Positions 1-8,169 of a stretch of DNA of 13,785 bases are shown piece after piece. The stretch is taken from the NCBI GenBank assembly GCA_031265595.1, contig JAISCM010000219.1, forward strand, positions 1 through 13,785, given 5' to 3'. Under the pieces are notes generated by a model. The model did no database searches. It saw only the letters and a list, made by a program, of their open reading frames with translations, and had not been told where the DNA came from. The stretch comes from Tannerellaceae bacterium. GTDB lineage: Bacteria > Bacteroidota > Bacteroidia > Bacteroidales > Tannerellaceae. The translations under genes and the position numbers were made by a program. The stretch's first letter is position 1. Each line of letters opens with the position of its first letter.

Positions 1-3000
1 ATACCCGCAGGCCCTGAAGTTGGATTTTATTCGCCCATCCCGTAGGCAGGGAATAGCCAATATTTACATTTTTCAAACGCATATACCATCCGTTGAACAT
101 CCAGAAGTCAGACATAGCATAGTTGTCACCTATACGGGTCAGCCTCGGATATTTAGCATTCAGGTTCTGTTCCGGCGTATTGTAATGGCTGAATACATTT
201 CCATCGAGCAATGAAGGGACATTTCCCCAATTTTCACGTAACGGCTCTACCATTTCCGCTAAAATGCGTTGGTTCTGCTTTCCTACTCCCTGGATGGTCA
301 ATCCGAAATCGAAGTTTTTATAGCTTGCTCCTATAGTAGCTCCGTATGAATACCTTGGCAAAGAACCGCCCAGCAATACCCTGTCGTATTCAGGAGATAT
401 GATACCATCAGGTGTATCGTCAGGGCCGCTTATGTCTTCATACCAAAGGTCGCCAACTTTTACACTGTTACTCGTTTTTGCGGAATTGTCTACCTGCTCT
501 TGTGTCTGGTATATCCCCAAACACCTGTACCCGTACCATTCATCAAATTCGCTGTCTTCTGTTTTTATCTTTTCGCCAAGAAACTGCGTACCTCCCAGAT
601 TACCCATCTGAGACTTGAAGTCTGAAATATTGAATGTGGCATAATAACTCCAATCACCCATTTGGTCATACCAACCTATCTGGGCTTCCCATCCGGTAGT
701 ATTCATTTTCCCCGTATTTTGCTGCGGATTATCAAATCCCATAAAAGTCGGGATTTGCAAGGTAAGCAACATATCCCTCGTTTTCTTTTTGTAATAATCT
801 CCGCTAAATCGTAAGCGGTTATTCAGAAAATGTGCATCAATACCGATATCGAATGATTCGGTAGTTTCCCAGGTAATATCACGGATCACATACACCTGTT
901 GCGCCATTCCTTGCCTTGAAACGACTTCATTCCCAGCAAAAAACAAAGAATTTCCAGCGTTAACCCTTGCCTGATAAGGATAATAATCGGCATGCCAGTT
1001 TCCAGAACTGTCCCATGAACCGGTACGTTCATTACCAAGCGTTCCCCAGGAGCCGCGTAATTTCAGGAATGATAACCAATCATAATCTTTCATAAAACTT
1101 TCTTCAGATAATACCCAACCAAGAGATACGGAAGGGAAAACACCCCAGCGGTGGCCGTCGGCAAAACGGGAAGAGGCATCGTAGCGCATATTGGTCTGGA
1201 ACAAATATTTGCTTTTATAACTATACATTGCCCTTCCAAAGAATGAACGGCGGACATATTCATACGCTGTTCCGCTATTGTCCCTGAGTTCTTGTGGCCC
1301 CATGCTCAGATAAGGAAAGGACGTCAATTCATAATTGCCTCTGGAAGCCATCAAATCCTCGTTGAAAGCATACCTGTTTTCATAGCCTGCCATGATATTG
1401 AAGGTATGGTCGGCAATGGATTTATCGTAATTCGCAAGGAATTGAGTTGTCAAGCGGTAATTGTCTCTTCTATTTTCTTCCAGTCTTGTGGTAGACCCCC
1501 ATTGGGTATACCCACCCAACACAGAAGGATCGTCGGCGCTATACCATGGAACTTTTGTTCGCCAGAGTTTTTCCTTCGTGTCGTTCATGATCGGAGAAAA
1601 GACGCCGGAGATTTTAAGTCCTTCGATCGGAGTGAAATCCAAAGACATTCTTGCATTCAACTGGTTGTACCAGTAATGCTTGTAGCCTCCGTACAATACT
1701 TGCGCATACATATTTGCACCAGTCTTGCCTTCTGCAATACGACCATCTGTCCATGTTGCGGCATAAACCGGAGCGGAGATGCGCGCATAGTGCATCGGAT
1801 TCTCGCTTGCTTGCTTGTCAATCGTCCGTTTGTAGCTGACATCAAGGGATGCGGATAAGTATTTGTTGAATTTCAGGTCGTTGTTGATACGCGATGTGAT
1901 GCGTTGATAAGAACGGTTGTCATATAATGCGCCAATATCGTCATAGGCGATGGATGCAGCCGTACGTATCTTTTCATTTCCTCCATTCATTTTTATGATA
2001 TGACTCTGGCGTGGAGCGTATGATTTCAGTATCAGGCCCAGCCAATCCGTATTGGGATATTTGTTGGGGTTTTCCTTGTTTAACTGATAGTAGTTCTCAA
2101 TCATATCTTTCGAATAGGTCGGGTATTCGTCGGCTCCGTTTCCCGCATCGTTCCAGCGAAGTTCGTTTGTCATTTCCATAAAGCGAATGACACCCACGCT
2201 TTCCGGATTTTTGGTTGGGATTTCCATTCCGTATTCATAATTATATTCAATACTGAACTGGCCGCATTTAGCTCTTTTGGTGGTTATCAAGACAACGCCG
2301 GCGGCAGCCTGCGAGCCATAAATAGATGAAGAGGCTGCATCTTTCAATACGGATATGCTTTCGATATCGTTAGGGTTGACATCATTCATATTGTCCACCT
2401 GCATACCATCCACAATGATCAGCGGATTGGTATCGCCGATGGTTGTAATACCCCTTATCCGTACTGTGGCGCTAGCGCCTGGGGCATTGTTGTTTCTTGT
2501 TACAGAGACTCCGGGGATAGCGCCCTGCAAAGCCTGAGAGACCTGAGTTGTCTTGCGCGCGATTAGATCATCACCGCCGATTTGAGCTACAGCTCCTGTC
2601 AGGTCTTTTTTACGTTGTGTACCATATCCGACAACCACCACTTCGTCTAAAGCCTTGGAGTCTTCTTCCAACGTGATAGCCAAGGTGGAACTTGTACCGA
2701 CCGGAACCTCTTTGGAGGTAAATCCGATATGAGAAATCTGAAGGATGGCATTGGGAGATACTTGCAGGCTGAAGTTCCCGTCTATGTCGGTAACTGTCCC
2801 GTTTGTCGTCCCTTTTTCAATGACATTGGCGCCGATGACCGTTATGCCGAACTGATCGATTATGGTACCGGTAATGGAACGTTTGTTTTGTTGCTGTATT
2901 ACTGGAACCGGACGTTTTAACAACATGACATTGCTTCCTTCGATAACATAGATGACATCGGTGTTGCTGAATACTTTAGACAGCACATCCACTATCCTTT

Positions 3001-3211
3001 CTTCTTTTGCCTGGACAGATGTCCTTCGCGCGAGGTTAATCTCTTCCTGGTTGTAAACAAACAGAAAATCTGTTTTAGTTTCAATTTCACGGAGGATTTC
3101 ATTGATTGTTGCATTGTTTGCAGACAGGTTGATTTTTGTTACTTGTGAATACGTTTCTGTTGCAAACAATCCCGCAGAGAGCGTAAAAAGTAAAATCAAG
3201 GTTATTTTCAT
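1..3211 (-). CDS. SusC-family TonB-dependent receptor/transducer with STN domain, C-terminus cut by window edge
   Basis: This is an outer-membrane TonB-dependent transporter of the SusC/RagA type, which imports oligosaccharides or peptides with a SusD-like lipoprotein. The frame is open without a stop or frameshift from the ATG at 3211 to the left edge, giving 1070 residues. It starts with a signal peptide (about 1-22, MKITLILLFTLSAGLFA). An STN domain follows (about 24-100), then a carboxypeptidase-like regulatory domain from residue 111 (RSITGTIIDQFG), the SusC signature DEVVVVGYGTQ near 189, and a plug with LKDAASSSIYGSQAAAGV near 288. The rest is a beta-barrel. The last readable residues (NIGYSLPTGW...LQGLRV) match the conserved region shortly before the end of SusC proteins, so about 50-60 residues are missing. 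The STN domain and the upstream fecR and ECF sigma genes mark it as a signalling transducer as well as a transporter. The substrate cannot be read from the sequence. A susD partner should lie just beyond the left edge. Confidence 0.95.
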   Translation of the reverse strand, partial: MKITLILLFTLSAGLFATETYSQVTKINLSANNATINEILREIETKTDFLFVYNQEEINLARRTSVQAKEERIVDVLSKVFSNTDVIYVIEGSNVMLLKRPVPVIQQQNKRSITGTIIDQFGITVIGANVIEKGTTNGTVTDIDGNFSLQVSPNAILQISHIGFTSKEVPVGTSSTLAITLEEDSKALDEVVVVGYGTQRKKDLTGAVAQIGGDDLIARKTTQVSQALQGAIPGVSVTRNNNAPGASATVRIRGITTIGDTNPLIIVDGMQVDNMNDVNPNDIESISVLKDAASSSIYGSQAAAGVVLITTKRAKCGQFSIEYNYEYGMEIPTKNPESVGVIRFMEMTNELRWNDAGNGADEYPTYSKDMIENYYQLNKENPNKYPNTDWLGLILKSYAPRQSHIIKMNGGNEKIRTAASIAYDDIGALYDNRSYQRITSRINNDLKFNKYLSASLDVSYKRTIDKQASENPMHYARISAPVYAATWTDGRIAEGKTGANMYAQVLYGGYKHYWYNQLNARMSLDFTPIEGLKISGVFSPIMNDTKEKLWRTKVPWYSADDPSVLGGYTQWGSTTRLEENRRDNYRLTTQFLANYDKSIADHTFNIMAGYENRYAFNEDLMASRGNYELTSFPYLSMGPQELRDNSGTAYEYVRRSFFGRAMYSYKSKYLFQTNMRYDASSRFADGHRWGVFPSVSLGWVLSEESFMKDYDWLSFLKLRGSWGTLGNERTGSWDSSGNWHADYYPYQARVNAGNSLFFAGNEVVSRQGMAQQVYVIRDITWETTESFDIGIDAHFLNNRLRFSGDYYKKKTRDMLLTLQIPTFMGFDNPQQNTGKMNTTGWEAQIGWYDQMGDWSYYATFNISDFKSQMGNLGGTQFLGEKIKTEDSEFDEWYGYRCLGIYQTQEQVDNSAKTSNSVKVGDLWYEDISGPDDTPDGIISPEYDRVLLGGSLPRYSYGATIGASYKNFDFGLTIQGVGKQNQRILAEMVEPLRENWGNVPSLLDGNVFSHYNTPEQNLNAKYPRLTRIGDNYAMSDFWMFNGWYMRLKNVNIGYSLPTGWANKIQLQGLRV

Positions 3212-3344
3212 AATACGACAAATTGATTTTAGTAGCTTCTTATGTGTTAAAACAAACTTCTTGTACAAAATATTTTCCATACATTTGCAATATTTAAAGT
3301 TAATACTAAGTGTTTTTGAATTAAAGTCGGGTATTGACTTTTCG

Positions 3345-3378
3345 CCGGAAGGTGTTGGTACCACTTTCCGGTTTTTTT
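3345..3378 (+). terminator. terminator-shaped hairpin on the strand antisense to fecR-susC
   Basis: On the plus strand a 10-bp stem (CCGGAAGGTG paired with CACTTTCCGG, one G-T wobble) encloses a 7-nt loop (TTGGTAC) and is followed directly by seven T residues. This is the form of an intrinsic terminator reading rightward. Both flanking genes are on the minus strand, where the hairpin is preceded by A7 and not followed by a T-run. It therefore cannot be an ordinary terminator of fecR. It could stop antisense transcription entering fecR, or act as a leader or mRNA-processing structure in the fecR-susC intergenic region. The structure is directly visible; its function is inferred. Confidence 0.5.
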
Positions 3379-3439
3379 GTGATTTCTTTTTTCTATCTCA
3401 TAGGCAATTCATGATTATAAGGTTATTCATACTCTCTTT

Positions 3440-4402
3440 TTAATATATTGTGATCAGATTCTGTTCATTGTCTTTTGTGTATTGGAATTTTGCATGAATC
3501 CTGAGTACCCGGATGACATGTTCCACCCCGTCCTTCGTCCAGAATTTACCTGTATAGCGCAGGTCTACTATTTTGTTGTTTTTCACTTGGATATTTACAT
3601 CATAGTAGAGCCGTAGCTTGTCGATAATGCTTTCCATCCGTTCGTTTTCGAAACTGATCATCCCGTCTTTCCACAGGAAATGGTTGTAATGCCTGATAGG
3701 AGCTTGTACCAACTTTCCGTTTTTGATATATGCTCTGGTGTTGGGTGAAAGCTTCACTGATTCGTTTGTTTTGGAAGAAGAGATCTCTACAGATCCTTTT
3801 ATTAAAGATGTTTCGAACGTTTCGCTTGTGCTGTAGGCGGAAACGTCAAATTCCGTTCCCAACACTTTTATGGCGTATTGCCGGGTGTTTACGATAAAGG
3901 TATTCGCCGGATCGGGTTTGACTGTAAAATAGGCTTCACCGTCTAATTGGACTTCCCGTTTGGATTTTGTAAAATGGCTGGGAAATGTCAGAGTGGTTTT
4001 GGCATTGAGCCATACATTCGTCCCATCGGCCAATGTTAGTTCTGCCCGTTGTCCGGCCGGGACGTGAAACGTATGCATGACCGCTTCATCCTCCGGCTGT
4101 ATGGTTGCCTTTTCTAACAGATAATAGCAACCGAATGCTAAGATGAATATGGCCGCTATTTTCAACAGCTCGTATGCCATGCCTTTTTTCTTTGGCTTGG
4201 CGACTTGTGGTATTTCCGGCAATCGGTCTTCCAGGTTGCCAAGCGTCAGGTCGTACAACTTGCGGAGAGCCATAAATTCCTTCCGGTTCTCTTCATCACT
4301 GTTTATCCACCTGGCTATCGCATCCTTTTCGTCCTGCGTAGAATAGCCTTCGATATATTTTATAAGTTGTTCGGTAGTCAAAGCCTCATTTCCTCTATTC
4401 AT
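3440..4402 (-). CDS. FecR-family anti-sigma factor (inner-membrane regulator)
   Basis: A 320-residue anti-sigma factor that would hold the neighbouring ECF sigma factor and release it after contact with the STN domain of the SusC receptor. The cytoplasmic N-terminal part (1-78) contains the family's short helical sigma-binding region (LIKYIEGYSTQDEKDAIARW, then an EENRKEF segment). One membrane span lies at about 79-96 (LLKIAAIFILAFGCYYLL) after a KPKKK positive patch. The periplasmic FecR domain covers about 112-206 (VPAGQRAELTLADGTNVWLN; LDGEAYFTV; VLGTEFDVSAY). The Bacteroidetes C-terminal FecR-associated domain (DUF4974 type) covers about 248-318 (FENERMESIIDKL; LRYTGKFW). Length and domain order are those of Bacteroidetes FecR proteins. 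It begins 48 bp after the sigma gene ends, so the two are probably cotranscribed, and it is separated from susC by 228 bp. Confidence 0.95.
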   Translation of the reverse strand: MNRGNEALTTEQLIKYIEGYSTQDEKDAIARWINSDEENRKEFMALRKLYDLTLGNLEDRLPEIPQVAKPKKKGMAYELLKIAAIFILAFGCYYLLEKATIQPEDEAVMHTFHVPAGQRAELTLADGTNVWLNAKTTLTFPSHFTKSKREVQLDGEAYFTVKPDPANTFIVNTRQYAIKVLGTEFDVSAYSTSETFETSLIKGSVEISSSKTNESVKLSPNTRAYIKNGKLVQAPIRHYNHFLWKDGMISFENERMESIIDKLRLYYDVNIQVKNNKIVDLRYTGKFWTKDGVEHVIRVLRIHAKFQYTKDNEQNLITIY

Positions 4403-4450
4403 ATTAATAAAACGATTCTAAAACGAGGCAGCCTAGTGATTGAACTGTTA

Positions 4451-5017
4451 TTAATTGTAAAAAAACAGAAAATAAAAAAGTGGGAGATAGTCTTTCAAAT
4501 CAGCTTGCAGGCTTTTCAAGGCCTTGGCAATATGGTATTCCACTCCTTTTTTTGTGATACCCAACGCATCTGCGATTTCTTGCCGGGAAAGGTTTTCAAA
4601 GCGGCTCATCATAAAAACCTTCCGGGTTTGTTCCGGCAAAGCGTTTAAGGTAGATTCTATTATTCCTTGTATTTCCGTAGAAAACATCTGGTTCGGGTCG
4701 CAAGCTTCCAATGTGGAGAGACGGATATTCAGCTCCCGTTGGCCATCGGCGCTTAGAGCAGACAAGGCTTCTTGTTTGATAACCTCATGCTTTAAATGAT
4801 CCAATGATTTGTTTTTCAGGATAGAGAATAACAAGGCCATCGGATATTCAATGTCTTTCAGTTTGGCCGTTTCCCATAGTTTTATCAACGATTCGGATGC
4901 GATGTCTTCTGCAATCCAATCGTCATGGACATAAGATTTAGCAAACAAGTAACATTTACGGTAATGTCGCCTATAGAATATATTAAAATTTTCAGAACAA
5001 AATTCCCTCCATTCCAT
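4451..5017 (-). CDS. ECF-type RNA polymerase sigma-70 factor
   Basis: A 188-residue extracytoplasmic-function sigma factor, which would direct RNA polymerase to the susC promoter and probably to other genes of the locus when released by FecR. Sigma region 2 spans about 10-78 (FNIFYRRHYRKCYLFAKSYV; AEDIASESLIKLWE, the -10 recognition helix region). Region 4 spans about 115-178 (LNALPEQTRKVFMMSRFENL), with a helix-turn-helix at about 144-168 (SRQEIADALGITKKGVEYH) that would read the -35 element. No region 1 or 3 is present, as expected for ECF factors. The protein ends in a very hydrophobic aromatic tail (LPLFYFLFFYN), which is noted separately. The ATG at 5017 is preceded by a Bacteroidetes-type -7 box 23 bp upstream, which supports this start. 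Confidence 0.95.
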   Translation of the reverse strand: MEWREFCSENFNIFYRRHYRKCYLFAKSYVHDDWIAEDIASESLIKLWETAKLKDIEYPMALLFSILKNKSLDHLKHEVIKQEALSALSADGQRELNIRLSTLEACDPNQMFSTEIQGIIESTLNALPEQTRKVFMMSRFENLSRQEIADALGITKKGVEYHIAKALKSLQADLKDYLPLFYFLFFYN

Positions 5018-5040
5018 ACATATAATAATATAATGTAAAG

Positions 5041-5048
5041 CAAAGATA
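5041..5048 (-). promoter_or_regulatory. -7 box of the sigma/fecR promoter
   Basis: Read on the minus strand, TATCTTTG is an exact match to the Bacteroidetes primary-sigma -7 consensus TAnnTTTG. It ends 23 bp before the sigma factor ATG, leaving a very short AT-rich leader. A TTTG occurs at 5064-5061, but only 12 bp away, closer than the usual 19-21 bp, so the -33 element is weak or degenerate. Confidence 0.55.
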
Positions 5049-5202
5049 ATAAAAGTTACCCAAATAAACCCTGCCTGATCTTGAATGCAGTTGCTAATAA
5101 GTGGTAAGCTATCTGTGCTGTGTATGGAAGCGCAGAAAGTAACAACGCCGGGAAAATAGACAAATGATATAAAAGATTTTGTGAATTAAGATATTATTTC
5201 TC

Positions 5203-5232
5203 TTTTCAGACCGAAATAAATGAATATCTTTG
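5203..5232 (+). promoter_or_regulatory. promoter of the M16-M1 peptidase operon
   Basis: TATCTTTG at 5225-5232 is an exact match to the Bacteroidetes -7 consensus TAnnTTTG. A T-rich TTTTC at 5203-5207 lies 17-18 bp upstream and could be a weak -33 element. Transcription would begin at about 5238-5241, some 20 bases before the ATG at 5260. The box overlaps an in-frame TTG at 5230, which therefore cannot be the translation start. Confidence 0.6.
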
Positions 5233-5259
5233 TCGTTCAAAATTAGAACTGTTTTTTTC

Positions 5260-8142
5260 ATGAAATTATTAATGATCGTGGCGCTATTCTCATTTAGTAC
5301 AAATATCTTGTCAGAACAATTATCCGAATCACTCCAGGTAAAAGAACACAAATTAAGCAATGGGATGACAGTATGGTTGAATGAAGACCATAGCCAACCT
5401 AAAATAGTGGGAGCTGTTGTTGTAAAAGCCGGGGCAAAGGATACGCCAGATACCGGCATCGCTCATTACTTTGAACACATGATGTTTAAAGGAACAGATA
5501 AGATAGGTACAACCGATTATGCGGCTGAAAAGATGCTGCTCGACTCCATTGCTGTTAAGTATGACGAACTGGCTTCTACTGCCGATGCCAAGGCGCGCCA
5601 GCATATCCAGAAAGAGATTAATGAATTAAGTATACAAGCTTCCGATTATGTGATCCCGAATGAGTTTAATCAGTTAATATCCAAATATGGAGGGACGCGT
5701 TTAAATGCCGGCACATCGTATGACTATACGGTTTATCTGAATACTTTTTCTCCTAAATATATGGCCCAATGGGCGGAGCTTAACAGTGAGAGGCTGCTGA
5801 ATCCGGTATTCCGGATGTTCCAGAGTGAATTGGAAACCGTTTATGAAGAGAAGAATATGTATCGCGATGCTATGGGGCGCGACGCTATGGAGAAGTTTAT
5901 GGAACGCTTTTTCCAGCCTCACCCTTATGTGTATTCGATAATAGGCAGTACGGAACATTTAAAGAATCCGCGGCTTTCGGAGATGATGAAGTTCTTCCGG
6001 GAGTATTATGTGGCGTCTAATATGGGGCTGATCCTTAGCGGTGATTTCGACACTGAAACAACACTCCCCATCCTTGAAGCGGCTTTCTCACGCATACCCC
6101 AGGGGGAAATCCCGGCAAGAAAAACCGTAGAGATACCGCCTTTCAATGGAGAAGAAAAGTTCTCTGTCCGTTTTCCTATTCCTTTGATCAGCGCTGCCGG
6201 CTTTGCTTTTCGCGGCGTTCCGGCCAATCATCCCGATCAGGTGGCCCTGAATATTGCTATCGGTTTGCTTAATAACTCAAATGGCACCGGCTACCTTGAT
6301 AAGTTAATGGTAAACAGGAAGCTGATGGCTGCCATGACAATTAATGAAAGTTTTAACGATGCCGGCGTATTAGGCGTTATAGCCGTGCCCAAACTTGTTT
6401 TTCAATCGTTGGCAAGCGCGAAAGAATTAGTCTTAAATGAGGTGGAACGAGTTAAGCAGGGCGACTTTAGTGAAGATGTATTCAATAGCCTGAAATTAGA
6501 ACAAAAACGGAAGCATGTATCCCGGCTGGAAGAGATCAATTCGCGCTCGGAAGAAATGATAACCTTATTCTCGCAAGGAAAATCATGGGATAGCTATCTG
6601 GAAGAAATAGAACATATCAATGCGCTTACCAAAGAAGATATTGTAAGAGTTGCCAATAATTACTTTACCGACAACTACCTGTATGTAACAAAGAAAACCG
6701 GAAGATACCCGAAAGATAACCTGCCCAAGCCCAATTTCCAGCCGATCATTCCCCGGAACATGGAAGCCTCTTCGGCCTATGCCGGCCGGTTGGAGCAATT
6801 ACCGGTGAAGGAGATAACGCCCCGTTTCCTCGACTTTGAGCAGGATGTAAAGATACGTCCCCTTTCGCCGCTTGTTAAGCTCTATGCGTCGGTGAATCCT
6901 GTCAATGATATTTTCTCTTTAGACCTGTCTTTCGGCGTTGGTAAAATAGAGAAGCCGGAACTGACGCAATTAGCAAGCTATCTTCCTCTTTTGGGAACAG
7001 ACGAATTGTCTTTTGATGATTTCCGGGGGAAATTACAAACATTAGGAAGCACACTTTCTTTTGATGCAGACGACGACCGCTTCACGATTAAGATAAGTGG
7101 GTTCGATGCTAATTTCAATGAAACACTGGCGCTTGTCTCTTCGTTCATGCAGCATGTGAAAGCCGACAATAAAAAATTCAGGCAATTGGCGGATGAAGAA
7201 AAGGTGATGAAAAAGACCTTTTATAAATCAGTCAATAATGTAGCGCTTGCTTTGCTTGACAAAACCAGGTATGGAAAGAAATCAAGTTTTCTGAATAAGC
7301 TCTCCCTTTCCGATATTAAAAAACTGAAAGGAGAGGATTTATTAGCCGTCTTCAGAAACGCGCTAAAGGTACAATGCGATTTATATTACTGTGGCACGCT
7401 TCCTGTAGAGGCGGTGGGTAGCCATATCAAAGAGCAGTTAAATCTCAGCTATGTAACAACCAAATCCAAGGCGCCCGCTTATCGTCCGAAAAAGGAATAT
7501 ACCGAACCCCTCGTTTATTTCTGCGATATGCCGGATGCTTCGCAAAGCATTATTTGCGCCTATATATTGGGCGATTCCGTAAAAGACGAATCCTCGCGCG
7601 ACGCTGCCAGGCTATTCTCCGGTTATTTCGGCGGAGATATGTCTTCTTTAATGTTTCAGGAAATACGTGAGTTCCGCTCTTATGCTTACCGGACGAGTGG
7701 AACATTTACTCTCCAGCCGCTGAACCATAAAGACAAACCGGGCGAGTTTACAGCGATGCTCTCTACACAAAATGATAAGACGATAGACGCGCTTACCGTG
7801 CTGGATCAACTGATCAACGAAATGCCTGTTAAACCGGAACGGTTGCCTGCCGTAAAGCAAGCGCTGATTAACCAGTCCGGTAATAACTATCCCGCTTTCA
7901 GAAGGATTCCGGGTAAGATAGCTTCCTTAATAAATGAGGGATACAAAGCCGATCCGAATGAAGCGCTGATAGACAATATATCGAATATGTCGATGAATGA
8001 CGTCGTTCGTTTTTACGAGGATAATATAAACAGCCGCCCTGTAGTTTATATGATTGTGGGGAATGCTAAGAAAATAAAGATGAATCAGTTGGCTGAGTTC
8101 GGCAAAGTGATACGCGTAAAGAAAGACAGTCTTTACAAGTAG
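5260..8142 (+). CDS. Exported M16 (pitrilysin/insulinase) family zinc metallopeptidase
   Basis: A 960-residue protease that degrades oligopeptides inside a closed clamshell. I chose the ATG at 5260 because the longer in-frame TTG start (5230) falls within the -7 promoter box. From the ATG the protein begins with a signal peptide (about 1-18, MKLLMIVALFSFSTNILS) without a lipobox, so it is probably periplasmic. The first M16 domain has the inverted zinc motif HYFEH at 69-73 (H69, E72 catalytic, H73) and a third-ligand candidate Glu at 196 or 197 (VYEEKNMYRD). Between them lies an extra, charged helical segment (about 91-137) seen in a Bacteroidetes subgroup. The C-terminal half lacks a zinc site but keeps the R...Y pair of active M16 enzymes: R803 and Y810 in IREFRSYAY, seven apart as in pitrilysin. 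The full four-half-domain length and these residues indicate an active single-chain enzyme. It ends 27 bp before the M1 gene, so the two form an operon. Confidence 0.93.
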   Translation: MKLLMIVALFSFSTNILSEQLSESLQVKEHKLSNGMTVWLNEDHSQPKIVGAVVVKAGAKDTPDTGIAHYFEHMMFKGTDKIGTTDYAAEKMLLDSIAVKYDELASTADAKARQHIQKEINELSIQASDYVIPNEFNQLISKYGGTRLNAGTSYDYTVYLNTFSPKYMAQWAELNSERLLNPVFRMFQSELETVYEEKNMYRDAMGRDAMEKFMERFFQPHPYVYSIIGSTEHLKNPRLSEMMKFFREYYVASNMGLILSGDFDTETTLPILEAAFSRIPQGEIPARKTVEIPPFNGEEKFSVRFPIPLISAAGFAFRGVPANHPDQVALNIAIGLLNNSNGTGYLDKLMVNRKLMAAMTINESFNDAGVLGVIAVPKLVFQSLASAKELVLNEVERVKQGDFSEDVFNSLKLEQKRKHVSRLEEINSRSEEMITLFSQGKSWDSYLEEIEHINALTKEDIVRVANNYFTDNYLYVTKKTGRYPKDNLPKPNFQPIIPRNMEASSAYAGRLEQLPVKEITPRFLDFEQDVKIRPLSPLVKLYASVNPVNDIFSLDLSFGVGKIEKPELTQLASYLPLLGTDELSFDDFRGKLQTLGSTLSFDADDDRFTIKISGFDANFNETLALVSSFMQHVKADNKKFRQLADEEKVMKKTFYKSVNNVALALLDKTRYGKKSSFLNKLSLSDIKKLKGEDLLAVFRNALKVQCDLYYCGTLPVEAVGSHIKEQLNLSYVTTKSKAPAYRPKKEYTEPLVYFCDMPDASQSIICAYILGDSVKDESSRDAARLFSGYFGGDMSSLMFQEIREFRSYAYRTSGTFTLQPLNHKDKPGEFTAMLSTQNDKTIDALTVLDQLINEMPVKPERLPAVKQALINQSGNNYPAFRRIPGKIASLINEGYKADPNEALIDNISNMSMNDVVRFYEDNINSRPVVYMIVGNAKKIKMNQLAEFGKVIRVKKDSLYK

Positions 8143-8169
8143 CTTTTTTAAGATGAAATAAGAACGCAC

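Noticed and set aside
1292..1858. 188-residue plus-strand open frame
   Set aside because: It lies wholly inside the SusC coding region on the opposite strand and has no recognisable domain; the minus-strand frame is clearly the real one.
3102..3443. 113-residue plus-strand open frame across the fecR-susC gap
   Set aside because: It overlaps the susC signal-peptide and STN coding region, passes straight through the hairpin with its T-run and has a low-complexity hydrophobic composition; no support as a gene.
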